Part shown: piece after piece, positions 8,541 to 18,200 of the stretch
Layout of the letters: every line of letters starts with the position of its first letter
Position numbering within the stretch: position 1 is the first letter of the stretch
Assembly: GCF_900188085.1 (NCBI RefSeq)
Contig: NZ_FZOU01000010.1
Coordinates: 1 to 64,000, forward strand
Source: Granulicella rosea
Lineage (GTDB): Bacteria > Acidobacteriota > Terriglobia > Terriglobales > Acidobacteriaceae
Direction: 5' to 3'
Length of the DNA stretch: 64,000 nt
Translations under genes and position numbers: made by a program
The notes under the pieces: generated by a model
What the model saw: the letters and a program-made list of their open reading frames with translations, nothing else
Database searches by the model: none
Told to the model about the DNA's origin: nothing

Positions 8541-9788
8541 ATGCACGTTTCAAAGAAGTTGCTCTGTGGAGCGGCCTTTCTGGGACTCATCCAGACGAAT
8601 GAACTTTTGGGTCAGAAACGCTGCGACGTACATACGTTCGGCGCCAAAGGCGATGGCGTGACGAAAGATACCTCTGCCATCCAGGCAGCCATCGATGCTT
8701 GTAGCGGATCAAGCGGGGGCGTGGTGCTGCTCCGTGGCGCCGCGACTTACATCAGTGGCCCGCTGCTGCTCAAGAGCGGTACGACGCTGGACATCGAACC
8801 CGGAGCCGTTCTGGCTGCAACCTCGGATCACGACGATTTCAAGCCGATCCAGGAGTTCCACGACCCCGGCCGGGAGCCGCTTCTGAGCGCCGACCATGCT
8901 GAGAACATCGTCATCACTGGTGGTGGAGTCATCGACGGTCGTGGCGATTCCTGGTGGGGGCACAGGGAACCCGGATATCTGCGGCCGCGGCTGGTGGTGT
9001 TTCGCTACAGCAAGCACATCCGGATGGAAAATATCACCGTCCAAAACTCCCCATCCTGGCAGATCGTGCCGTACTACAGCGACGATGTGATCCTTCGCAA
9101 CATGAAGGTTCTGGCCCCCGAGGGTGCGTCGCACAACACGGACGGGATCGATCCTTTTTCGTCTGGACATGTCGTCATCGATCACGTCACCATCGATACC
9201 GGGGACGACAATGTGGCTATAAAAAGCGGTCAGCCAGGGTCTCCGGGACCCGATGCGCCGAGCCATGACATCGTGATCACGGATTGTGAGTTTTTGCACG
9301 GGCATGGGTTGTCGATTGGGAGTGAGATCGCTGGAGGCGTGCAGAACGTCCGCGTGGAACGAGTTCATTTCAAGGGAACCGGGACGGGAATTCGCATCAA
9401 GTCCAATCGCGATCGAGGCAACGACATTGGAAACTTCACTTATCGCGACCTGGTGATGGAGGATGTCGGCACGCCGATCGCCATCAGCGCCTACTACCCG
9501 AAGATGCCGACAAATGTCGTGAGTGCCCCGGTCACTCGGCTGACGCCGCACTTTCACGACATCACGATTGAGAACGTCGTGGCCACGGGAGCCAAAGAAG
9601 CTCTCATGATCGTCGGTCTGCCCGAATCGCCGATCAAAGCTATCACCTTGACGAATGTGCATATTCAAGCAGCGAAGCCGGGGACGATCTCGTTTGCCGA
9701 GATTGTCGCCAAGGACCTAAAGGTCGTGGTTCCGGGAGCCGCGACGCCGATCCAGATTGGCGAAGGCGTCCGGGGCAGTCTGAAATAA
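8541..9788 (+). CDS. GH28 polygalacturonase-like glycoside hydrolase
   Basis: An exported enzyme of 415 residues predicted to hydrolyse alpha-1,4-linked galacturonate in pectin. All four GH28 signatures are present: NTD at 199-201, GDD at 221-223, GHG at 254-256 and RIK at 285-287. They lie in a right-handed beta-helix that opens with the typical FGAKGDGVTKDTSAIQAAIDAC. A signal peptide occupies about residues 1-25. The start at 8541 is supported by GGAAGAGG upstream; an in-frame extension to a TTG at 8331 would run through two operator-like sites and is rejected. The pectinesterase gene follows after 24 nt, so the two form an operon. Exo- versus endo-action, or activity on rhamnogalacturonan, cannot be decided from the sequence. 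Confidence 0.93.
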   Translation: MHVSKKLLCGAAFLGLIQTNELLGQKRCDVHTFGAKGDGVTKDTSAIQAAIDACSGSSGGVVLLRGAATYISGPLLLKSGTTLDIEPGAVLAATSDHDDFKPIQEFHDPGREPLLSADHAENIVITGGGVIDGRGDSWWGHREPGYLRPRLVVFRYSKHIRMENITVQNSPSWQIVPYYSDDVILRNMKVLAPEGASHNTDGIDPFSSGHVVIDHVTIDTGDDNVAIKSGQPGSPGPDAPSHDIVITDCEFLHGHGLSIGSEIAGGVQNVRVERVHFKGTGTGIRIKSNRDRGNDIGNFTYRDLVMEDVGTPIAISAYYPKMPTNVVSAPVTRLTPHFHDITIENVVATGAKEALMIVGLPESPIKAITLTNVHIQAAKPGTISFAEIVAKDLKVVVPGAATPIQIGEGVRGSLK

Positions 9789-9812
9789 ACGTCGTTAGAA
9801 GATGGAGAATCT

Positions 9813-10850
9813 ATGAGCCGTCGCCGCCTTCTTATCTCGTGTCTTGCCGTGCTGCTGCCAACTTCGGCGGTGGCCAGCCCACTGAGCGGAAAGAAAGAAT
9901 TAACTGTCGGACCGGGCGGTCGCGGACAGTTCCGGACCGTACAGGCGGCCATCGACGCGGCGCCTTCGGATAAAGGCGCAATCATCCGTCTCGCCCCCGG
10001 CGTTTATCACGAGAAGGTGAGCATCGAGAAGCCGGGAATTGTATTGGTAGGTTCGGGGAGCAAGCCATCGGATACGGTCATTACCTGGGGCGACTCGTCG
10101 AAGAATACCGGCAGCACATTTACGTCGGGCACCGTCACCGTCTCGGCCAATGGGTTTGAAGCGGAGAACCTGAGCATTGTCAATACGTGGTGGGACGAGC
10201 ATCCGCTCCCTGAAGATCGTTCACAGGCTGTCGCGTTGCAGATGGACTCTGACCGGGCCATCCTCGATCGCGTGCGAATCGTAAGTGCGCAGGACACCTT
10301 GTATGCAAACGGAGATGCGTGTCATGGCGACTTGACCAGACCTTGCCGAGCCTATCGTCAGTTCTTCAACGACTGCTTCGTCGAAGGCAGTGTGGACTAT
10401 ATCTTCGGCAATGCTAAAGCGGTCTTCAACCACTGCGAATTGCATTCGCGCCCGGGGTCTGGCGTGATGATTACCGCGCAGAGCCGGCAATCCCTTCAAC
10501 TGGACTCCGGATATTTCATGCTCCATTGCAGCATCACCGGTGAGGATGGGGGGAAAAAGATCTTCCTGGGAAGACCATGGCGAGATTACGCCACGGTCCT
10601 CTTCTACGACACAGAGATCGTGCAGAAGATCGATCCGGCAGGCTGGGGAGAATGGGGCGATCGTCTGAAAACCGCAACTTATCGGGAGTACAGGTCACAC
10701 GGGCCAGGCGTCAATGGAGACCGGCGGAGCGTAATCTACTCTCCCTTGACGCCGGAGGAAGAGAAGGGGCTCACGCCGGCGGCGCTCCTTGCCGGAGGTG
10801 ACCATTGGAACCCCGAGGCTGAGTTGGAGCAACTGCGACGCCTTCCGTAA
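9813..10850 (+). CDS. Pectinesterase (CE8)
   Basis: An exported enzyme of 345 residues that removes methyl esters from homogalacturonan and so prepares substrate for the GH28 enzyme encoded 24 nt upstream. CE8 hallmarks are all visible: GQFRTVQAAIDAAP near 38-51, QAVAL with Gln138, SAQDTLY with Gln160 and Asp161, VDYIFGNA with catalytic Asp195, and LGRPWRDYA with Arg254 and Trp256. The signal peptide is at residues 1-22. A good ribosome site (GGAG, 6 nt spacing) supports the ATG at 9813. The length is normal for bacterial pectinesterases. It is probably transcribed with GH28 from the operator-bearing region at 8332-8498. Confidence 0.94.
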   Translation: MSRRRLLISCLAVLLPTSAVASPLSGKKELTVGPGGRGQFRTVQAAIDAAPSDKGAIIRLAPGVYHEKVSIEKPGIVLVGSGSKPSDTVITWGDSSKNTGSTFTSGTVTVSANGFEAENLSIVNTWWDEHPLPEDRSQAVALQMDSDRAILDRVRIVSAQDTLYANGDACHGDLTRPCRAYRQFFNDCFVEGSVDYIFGNAKAVFNHCELHSRPGSGVMITAQSRQSLQLDSGYFMLHCSITGEDGGKKIFLGRPWRDYATVLFYDTEIVQKIDPAGWGEWGDRLKTATYREYRSHGPGVNGDRRSVIYSPLTPEEEKGLTPAALLAGGDHWNPEAELEQLRRLP

Positions 10851-10988
10851 GCATGTGGAGACGAAAGGACGCCAACTCTTTGTCGAACAGTGTGGTTTCC
10901 ATCAGAGTTGAGATAGTCGAGATCTCGCTTTCGCCGGGGTTGCACTCGCCGTGGCTCGTCGTTACCCAAAACGCGCCGTCTCCTCCCT

Positions 10989-11032
10989 TCAGCAAGCAAG
11001 GGCATTTGAATCAGCAAGCAAGGGCATTTGAA
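10989..11032. repeat. Perfect 22-bp tandem duplication in the 311-bp gene-free stretch before GH3
   Basis: The 22-bp unit TCAGCAAGCAAGGGCATTTG+AA occurs twice without a gap (10989-11010 and 11011-11032). It lies between the pectinesterase stop (10850) and the GH3 start (11162). No operator-like palindrome, clear terminator or small gene was seen in this stretch. Confidence 0.8.
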
Positions 11033-11161
11033 TCGATCCGATCAGTGATTCGATCCAGCCCGCGAGTCCGAAATACGGAAGAGATTTCTGTGCGAATGGG
11101 ATGCGATCGTTGGCCGTACCGAAGCCTTGAGGTATCTCTCTATTTGGAATAAGGGAATAAC

Positions 11162-13828
11162 ATGAACGTAACCTCCTATGTCGTCCTGCTTTTCACGATC
11201 TCCTGCTTTAGTTCGGCGCTTGCCCAGACGCCGATCGCCTGCACGCCTGCGACTTGCGCGTATTTGAACCCCGAACTGACGCCTGTCGCGCGAGCCAAAG
11301 ATCTCGTCTCCAGGATGACGCTCCAAGAGGAGGTCTCGCAGACCATGAACGCAGCGCCCGCGATTCCGCGGCTTGGAGTGCCGTCCTATGAGTGGTGGAG
11401 TGAGGCGCTGCATGGCGTGGCGCGCGCCGGCGTGGCTACCAATTTTCCGCAGTCGATCGGCCTGGCAGCCACCTTCGATACGGGGCTGATGCGACAGGTT
11501 GCGGATGTGATCGGTACGGAAGGACGAGCGAAGTACAACGAGGCACAACGCGCTGGCGATCACCGGCGGTTCTCCGGTCTTACGTTCTGGTCGCCGAACA
11601 TCAACATCTTCCGCGATCCACGGTGGGGACGCGGGCAGGAGACCTTCGGCGAAGATCCTTTCCTGACCGCGCGCATGGGGGTGGAGTTTACTCGAGGACT
11701 GCAGGGTGACGATCCGAAATTTCTGTTGCTGGTCGCCACCCCGAAACACTACGCGGTGCACAGCGGGCCTGAGCAGGACAGGCATCACTTCAATGCGCAG
11801 ATCTCCGATCACGACCTCGAGGATACCTATCTGCCGGCCTTCCGCGCGTCCATCGTCGAAGGGCGCGCGGCCTCGATTATGTGTGCGTACAACGCTATCG
11901 ATGGCAAGCCGGCGTGCGCGAGCGACATGCTCTTACAGAAGCATCTGCGCGACGCCTGGAAGTTCGACGGATTCGTGGTTTCGGACTGCGATTCCGTGGC
12001 GGATGTTTACCGGGGCCATCACTTCGCATCCGACGATGCTCACGCGTCGGCGGTCTCCCTGAAAGCAGGGACCGATCTGGATTGCGGCAGCGCATATCGC
12101 GCGCTTGCCCTGGCAGTGAAGTCCGGGTTGGTATCGAAGGCGGAGCTCGACATCGCTGTGGAACGACTGTTTGCAGGACGGTTCCGTCTGGGTATGTTCG
12201 ATCCGCCGGGAAGCGTTCCTTACGACCGGTTGTCGGCGTCGTCGATCGATACGCCCGCCAACCGCGAACTGGCGCTTCGGGCGGCGCGCGAATCGTTGGT
12301 GTTGCTGAAGAACGATGGGATCCTCCCGATAAAAAACAAGGACGCGACCATTGCCGCGATCGGGCCAACCGCCGATTTGCTGGAGGCGATTGAAGGGAAC
12401 TACAACGGAGAGGCGGCGGAGCCCGTGACTCCACTGCTGGGGCTACGCAGAGAGTTCGGAGTCGACAGAGTGCTGTATGCGCCAGGTTCGATCCTTGCGG
12501 CGGGCCTGCCGGCGCCCATACCTTCCCAGTATCTGCGTCCGGATGAAAAGAGCATGCGGACGGGACTGAAGGCAGAGTTCTTTGCCGATGGCGGTTTCAC
12601 GGGGCAGCCGCTCGCCACACGCATCGACGCGAAGGTGAACTTCGACTGGAATCGCGTCTCGCCAGCATCCGGCGTCCCGCCTGGGAACTTCGCCGTGCGC
12701 TGGACCGGCGAGCTTGTGCCTCCGATTGCGGGAGAGTATATGCTGAGCTTCCGCTGCATCAAGCGCTCGACCACCTACGACCCGACGAGTGCTACCGCAC
12801 ACTCCCCCTTGCATTACCGTCTCTACCTGGACGACAAAGAGGTGCTCGACGATCATGCGCGTTACCAGGATCTGAAGGTGGTCTTCAACGACACGAAGCC
12901 TCACGCGATCAGAGTGGAATACATGCATTCGAGCGAGGATCGCTTCGTCGATCTCGAATGGCAGCCGCCTGCACAGCCCATGCTCGACGAGGCCCTGGCG
13001 ACCGCACGCAAGGCCGATGTGGTCGTCGCGTTTGTGGGGCTTTCGCCGAATCTTGAAGGCGAAGAGATGCCGGTGTATACGGAGGGATTCGCGGGAGGAG
13101 ACCGGACCATGATTGGCCTGCCGGCTGTGCAGCAGCACCTGCTGGAGGAGCTCGGCAAGCTGGGCAAGCCGCTGTTGGTCGTACTCACCTCCGGCAGCGA
13201 AGTCTCGATCCCGTGGGCTCAGGAGCATGCCAATGCGGTGCTTGCTGCGTGGTATCCGGGCGAGAGCGGAGGCACGGCGATCGCGGAGACCTTGACAGGT
13301 AAGAACAACCCGGCTGGGCGACTGCCGGTCACCTTCTACCGTTCCGTCACGGATCTTCCCGAGTTTTCGGATTACGCGATGGCGAATCGAACGTACCGCT
13401 ACTTTCAGGGCCCGGTGCTATACCCGTTTGGCTTTGGGCTGAGTTACTCGACGTTCGAATATGGCAAAGCCTCGGTTTCGCAACCTGCGGTCCGCGCCGG
13501 CGAAGTTGTGAAGGTCAGCGTCAACGTGAGAAATACGAGTCCTGTGGCCGGTGACGAGGTGGTGCAGTTGTATGTGACTCCTCCGCGGACACCCGAGTCC
13601 CCGCGCCTCGCGCTCGAGGGGTTTCAGAGAGTTCATCTTGCAGCCGGTGAGAGCCGGGACGTTACGTTTCCGCTCGACGCGAGAGCCCTCAGCGAGGTCG
13701 ACCGCAACGGCGACAGGCACGAACTCCCGGGAGAGTACACCATCTCCGTCGGAGGCTCGCAACCGGCCCCCGGCGACCTGCGTGCCGTCCATCTCCAGGT
13801 TACCGGCGAGTTGGCGCTTCCAAGGTGA
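11162..13828 (+). CDS. GH3 beta-glycosidase with inserted PA14 domain
   Basis: An exported 888-residue glycosidase, with signal peptide at 1-21. The N-terminal GH3 barrel (about 40-350) contains the nucleophile Asp275 in FVVSDCDSV and the substrate-site text ATPKHYAVH. The alpha/beta sandwich domain is interrupted at about 469-602 by a PA14 module (KAEFFADGGFTG, FAVRWTGELVPP, YRLYLDDKEVLDD) and resumes at ADVVVAFVGLSPNLEGEEM. A fibronectin-III-like domain ends the protein (about 790-880, GDEVVQLYV, GFQRVHLAAGES). PA14-containing GH3 enzymes act on varied glucosides, xylosides or arabinosides. Here, next to pectinases, a side-chain xylosidase or glucosidase role is the likely one. The ATG at 11162 has AAGGGA upstream. 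Confidence 0.92.
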   Translation: MNVTSYVVLLFTISCFSSALAQTPIACTPATCAYLNPELTPVARAKDLVSRMTLQEEVSQTMNAAPAIPRLGVPSYEWWSEALHGVARAGVATNFPQSIGLAATFDTGLMRQVADVIGTEGRAKYNEAQRAGDHRRFSGLTFWSPNINIFRDPRWGRGQETFGEDPFLTARMGVEFTRGLQGDDPKFLLLVATPKHYAVHSGPEQDRHHFNAQISDHDLEDTYLPAFRASIVEGRAASIMCAYNAIDGKPACASDMLLQKHLRDAWKFDGFVVSDCDSVADVYRGHHFASDDAHASAVSLKAGTDLDCGSAYRALALAVKSGLVSKAELDIAVERLFAGRFRLGMFDPPGSVPYDRLSASSIDTPANRELALRAARESLVLLKNDGILPIKNKDATIAAIGPTADLLEAIEGNYNGEAAEPVTPLLGLRREFGVDRVLYAPGSILAAGLPAPIPSQYLRPDEKSMRTGLKAEFFADGGFTGQPLATRIDAKVNFDWNRVSPASGVPPGNFAVRWTGELVPPIAGEYMLSFRCIKRSTTYDPTSATAHSPLHYRLYLDDKEVLDDHARYQDLKVVFNDTKPHAIRVEYMHSSEDRFVDLEWQPPAQPMLDEALATARKADVVVAFVGLSPNLEGEEMPVYTEGFAGGDRTMIGLPAVQQHLLEELGKLGKPLLVVLTSGSEVSIPWAQEHANAVLAAWYPGESGGTAIAETLTGKNNPAGRLPVTFYRSVTDLPEFSDYAMANRTYRYFQGPVLYPFGFGLSYSTFEYGKASVSQPAVRAGEVVKVSVNVRNTSPVAGDEVVQLYVTPPRTPESPRLALEGFQRVHLAAGESRDVTFPLDARALSEVDRNGDRHELPGEYTISVGGSQPAPGDLRAVHLQVTGELALPR

Positions 13829-13875
13829 CCAGCCTCTTTATGCGGCTCGACCGCCAATGGGTATTGCCTGCTCCG

Positions 13876-14760
13876 TTACTTCACCGGAATAAGCTGCTGG
13901 CCCAGGGCGGACAGGTATGTCGTGACCGGCGCGTCTGGTAGCCCTTTGAGTCCGGCGGCAATGCACTGCGCAGCGAGGTATGCGCCGGGCGTCGTCATGT
14001 GAACGGTCTCGCGATCGTGAAACAGGCCATTTACCTTTGCCTGGCCGAACTTCTCATACTCCGCGCCCAGGATGGCGCTTACATCGACGAAGTCGGTGTT
14101 GTGCTCTTCCTGCGCGACGGTGCGCGCCCACTGCCGGTACTCGCCCACGCCCAGTTCGACGTGGCCATCCTTCCAGACATTTCTAGTCGTCAACGACAGG
14201 ACGATCGGCGTGGCCCCCTTTGCACGTGCGTCCTGCACGTATTTGCGGATATACCAGCCGTAGGTATGCACCGTCTCGTGCTTCTTCGTGACCATGTTGT
14301 CGATCTCCTCGATCTCCGGACCGGTTCCTGGCAGCGTTCCGCGTGCGCGTGTGGAGTCGTTGACCGGGAAGACATCGTTCTGCCCTAGCTGGATCAGCAC
14401 GACGTCGTGAGGCTTCATCTGCAAGATCACCTTGTCCCAGAAACCTTCGCTCATGAAGGTCCGGCTGGACCTGCCGCCACGCGCCGCGTTCACCACGTTG
14501 ACCTTTGAGGGGTCGAAGAAGACCGGGAAAAAGACGCCCCATCCCTGCACTCCCGCGGTACCTTGGTTCGCAGTATCGCTGCTGATGTCTGCGGTCGAGT
14601 CGCCCACGATGAAGATCGTGGGAAGAGCAGGGTTCGCCGGCTCACGCGGACTGGCCTTCAGCGCACCGGAGACAGCCTGCGCATCGCATGAAACGGCATG
14701 AGTGACGACCGGCAACAGCCACATGCCGGCAAGCATTGTGTTCCTGATCCACTGCTTCAT
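13876..14760 (-). CDS. SGNH-fold esterase, rhamnogalacturonan acetylesterase-like (CE12)
   Basis: An exported enzyme of 294 residues that probably deacetylates rhamnogalacturonan. The blocks are FIVGDSTA with nucleophile Ser55, AARGGRSSRTF (block II Gly), LIQLGQNDVFP (block III Asn), and a C-terminal Asp/His pair in HDRETVHMTTPGA. A signal peptide (TMLAGMWLLPVVTHAVS) precedes. The start at 14760 is chosen because AAGGAG lies 6 nt upstream on the minus strand; an in-frame GTG at 14802 lacks support. It converges with the GH3 gene (47 bp between stops) and is divergent from the TonB-dependent transporter, sharing with it a 475-bp region that carries two operator-like palindromes. Confidence 0.88.
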   Translation of the reverse strand: MKQWIRNTMLAGMWLLPVVTHAVSCDAQAVSGALKASPREPANPALPTIFIVGDSTADISSDTANQGTAGVQGWGVFFPVFFDPSKVNVVNAARGGRSSRTFMSEGFWDKVILQMKPHDVVLIQLGQNDVFPVNDSTRARGTLPGTGPEIEEIDNMVTKKHETVHTYGWYIRKYVQDARAKGATPIVLSLTTRNVWKDGHVELGVGEYRQWARTVAQEEHNTDFVDVSAILGAEYEKFGQAKVNGLFHDRETVHMTTPGAYLAAQCIAAGLKGLPDAPVTTYLSALGQQLIPVK

Positions 14761-14827
14761 GAAAGCTCCTTGGTAAGTCGTCGATTGCCCGGTCACACCC
14801 ACAAACCTAAACGGTGAAGGCTTATTT

Positions 14828-14841
14828 TGGCAACGATGCCG
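14828..14841. promoter_or_regulatory. Candidate LacI-type operator (site 4)
   Basis: TGGCAACGATGCCG is identical to the site before GH28. It is 67 bp upstream of the esterase start (minus strand) and 8 bp upstream of a plus-strand promoter candidate, so one repressor could act on both genes. Confidence 0.6.
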
Positions 14842-14849
14842 AATTTATC

Positions 14850-14878
14850 TTGACAGAGGCGTTCGCCATCGGTAGATT
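14850..14878 (+). promoter_or_regulatory. Sigma-70-like promoter candidate for the TonB-dependent transporter operon
   Basis: A consensus -35 hexamer TTGACA (14850-14855) is followed after exactly 17 nt by TAGATT (14873-14878). It is directed toward the transporter start at 15236, leaving a leader of about 350 nt that contains site 5. Confidence 0.55.
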
Positions 14879-14969
14879 TTCGTTCGCGCGACTCTTCAAA
14901 GTTTAGGACGATTCAAATTTACGGGGAATGATGGAGATTGCCAAGCCGCAGAATTCACTCAACTTACAT

Positions 14970-14983
14970 TGGCAACGTTGCCT
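14970..14983. promoter_or_regulatory. Candidate LacI-type operator (site 5)
   Basis: TGGCAACGTTGCCT matches the perfect palindrome at 7878 in 13 of 14 bases. It is 142 bp from site 4 and downstream of the promoter candidate, an arrangement similar to the 153-bp pair before GH28. Confidence 0.6.
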
Positions 14984-15235
14984 AAGATTGGCTGCCGCCC
15001 TTCCCGCACATCGGTTTTTCTGCGCCGAATTGAGCTCCACCGGCGTGTCGGGGGGGGGCGAGGGCACACTGATATCTCTGCCCGCGCTACTCGTCTGCGC
15101 GCAGCTTCCACCAGGTTGACTGCGCCATCGCCGGCGTAAACAGCCTCTCTTCGCTTGCCACGGCGAGCGGACAAAGATCGCGAACGTTGTGAAATCTGTA
15201 TCGCATTGCCCGACATCGGGTCGACTGGGGGAAAC

Positions 15236-18200
15236 ATGGTAAAGGAAACGCAGAGCACCGGGATCGCGAAAAGCGCTGCATCTCGCAGCGAGAACGGACG
15301 ACTGGCAAGCCTGCTCGCGGCATTGCTCTTTGTCGCGGGATTCTTGACTTCGGCGCAGGCACAAAACACCGGTTCGATCTTCGGCAACGTGGTCGACCAG
15401 ACCGGCGCCGTTGTCGCCGGCGCCTCGATCACCGCAACCGACGACGCGCACGGCATTACCCGCACGGTGAAATCGACCAGTCGCGGCGAGTTCCAGATGT
15501 CGAGCCTCCCTGTCGGCGCCTATACCCTCACCATCACCGCACCCACGTTTGAAACCGAGGCGATCACAGGAATCACCGTGGATGCCAACTCCAACATCAA
15601 GGAAGTAGTGAAGCTTTCGGTGGGAAAGGCCAGCGACACGATCGTCGTACAGGACACGGAAGGCTCGGTCGTCGATGCGAGGTCGGCAACGATCGCGACA
15701 TTGATTCCCCAGCAGTTGATCGAAGATATGCCGATCGACGGCCACAATGTCGTCGCATTGGCGGCGTTGCTGCCGGGCGTTGTGAACGTCAATGCTCCGG
15801 CTACCTTTACCGGGGACACGGGCGGCCCGACCTATAGCGCGTCCGGCGGAAGAACCACGCAGAACCTCATGCTCTTCGACGGTCTGTTCTGGAACAATCT
15901 GTTCTACAACACCGGCGTGAACTTCCCCACGCCCAATGCTTTGAACCAGGTCAGCATTTTGCAGAACAACTTCAAGGCGGAGTACGGTCGCAATGCGGGT
16001 TCGGTCTTCAACGTACTCACACGGCAGGGAACGAATCAGTTTCATGGCGCGGTCTGGGACTATCTGCAGAACCAGATGTTCAACGCGACCGACTACATCA
16101 CGCAGGTCAATCCCAAGAACAATCAGAATCAGTTCGGCGGAACGATCGGCGGGCCGATCCTCAAGGATAAACTTTACTTCTTCGCTGCCTACCAGCAACT
16201 CATCGGACATTTGCAGACCACCGGAAAAGCGCTTGTGCCGAGCGCCCAGGATCGCGGCCTGGGAGCGAACGGCGTAGGGGTGCATCCGTGCAACCCCAAC
16301 GGTGCGTTTCCCGGCATGGCGCAGTGCGCCGACTTCTCCGATCAGACGAACCAGACCGTCAACGGCGTGCTCACCATCGGGCGCATGATCAATCCCATCC
16401 AGGTCGGCAACACGGTCTCGATTCCAGGCGCGGGCGGCGTGAACCCACAAAACGTCATCGATACCTACAACTACGCCTCGGCGCAGGCGGGCGGCCCGGC
16501 CACCTCGCCGTGCATCGCACTGCTCAATCAGGCGAGCACCTTCGCAGCCACCCATAACTACGGCAACGCCGGCGGAACGACGACCAGTTTGCAGCCGACG
16601 TACATGCCCTACGACGAACTTCCTTCTCCCTGCTTCAACCCGGTCATACAGAAGATCGAAAGCACGTTTGTACCCCTTCCCAACTCTGTTTCGCAGCCGG
16701 GATTCGCAGTGACCACCTCGCCTGCGCCGACCGCCGATAAGAACTTTTTGATCCGTACCGACTGGATCGTCGATTCCAAGCGCACCGTCGATGCCCGATA
16801 TAACGTCTTCACCTCCAGCTCAATGTCGCCTCCGGGCGTCAACTCGCAGTCCACCGGCGTGGCGACCTATGAACTGGTTCATGCGCAGGTTCATGGCAAC
16901 TTCGGCAACGTCGGTCTCACCTGGATCCTCACACCCAACATCCTCAGCACCACGCGCGTCGGCTATAAGCGGTTCGAGACGACCCAGATGCCAACTGACG
17001 CACGCACTCTCAATGACTTCGGCGCCAACTTCTATACGCCGCTGCAGCCTGTTCTGCCTTCGATCGGATTTGGCAGCTTTACGCTCGGCAGCTCCGGCCA
17101 AGGATACTCCGACCACATCAACGAGAACGTGGAGGTTCAACAGGCTTTCACCTGGACGAAGGGTAGCCACAACTTCAAGGGAGGCTTCGACTTCCTTCGT
17201 CTGCAGTATCTCAACCGCTCCGACTATGCGGGCAGCCTCGGCTTCAACGTCGATTACACAACCATCCAGAACGCCGATGCGCTTGGTGGACTGCTGGACT
17301 CCGTGACGGTTCAGAACCGACTCATACAAGGCGGCATCCAGCATGACGTCTTCGCCTACTTCCAAGATGACTGGCGCGCGACGCCGAAGTTGACGGTCAA
17401 CCTCGGCGTTCGCTATGAGCTGCCATTCCAGTGGTTTGAGCCACATGGGCATTCCGCTACCTTTGTGCCCGGACTTCAGTCCCGCGTCTTTCCCGGCGCG
17501 CCTCCGGGCCTCGGCTTCCCAGGCGACCCAACCGTACTGCCTTCGCTGGTGCCGACGGACTACAACGGTATCGCGCCCCGTCTCGGTCTCGCTTATGACG
17601 TCAAGGGCAACGGGCGCTTCCTGCTACGCGCGGGCTTCGGTATCTTCTTCGATGGACCGAATGCCAACGTCGTCGGCGTCGGTGAACCCTTCCACTATCT
17701 CGCCACGGAGTCTCAGCCTCCGGGAGGAGCTTCCGTTCCGCTGGCAACCTTTGGTTACAGCAGCACCGGCGTCCCGAACAACTCCGTACTGACGCTGCCA
17801 CAGACCTTCGATCCCAAGAACCCACTCTTCTTTGCGCCGTTCTCTATTTTCTTTCCAGATCCAAACTTCCGTACGCCGTACGTGGAAGGCATGAACTTCG
17901 GCTTCCAATATCACATTCCTCACGCCGGTGTTCTCGATGCAAATTACATCGGCCGTATGGCGCGCAAGCTGACGATTCCGCTCGATCTCAACCCAACGCT
18001 GGTCGACCCCCAATGCACCGGCTTCGGACAGGCGAACCCCACGGTCTACTGCCTCAACTACAACCCGACGGCGGCCCAGATTGCCGCCGGCCAGCCCGCA
18101 CCTACCATCTACCAGGCGGAAGGCGGCGCCGGCACCTCGACACCCCAGAGAAAGCTCCGTGCCCGTTACGCGCCATTCAACGTGGGCGGACAGGGAATCG

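Noticed and set aside
10853..11152. 99-codon plus-strand frame between pectinesterase and GH3
   Set aside because: Composition is not protein-like, it includes the 22-bp tandem duplication, and it lacks a ribosome site.
14903..16555. Long open frame of about 550 codons on the minus strand over the transporter start
   Set aside because: Its product is rich in Arg/Asp/Gly/Val without family motifs, it has no ribosome site, and it is antisense to a clear TonB-dependent transporter gene.
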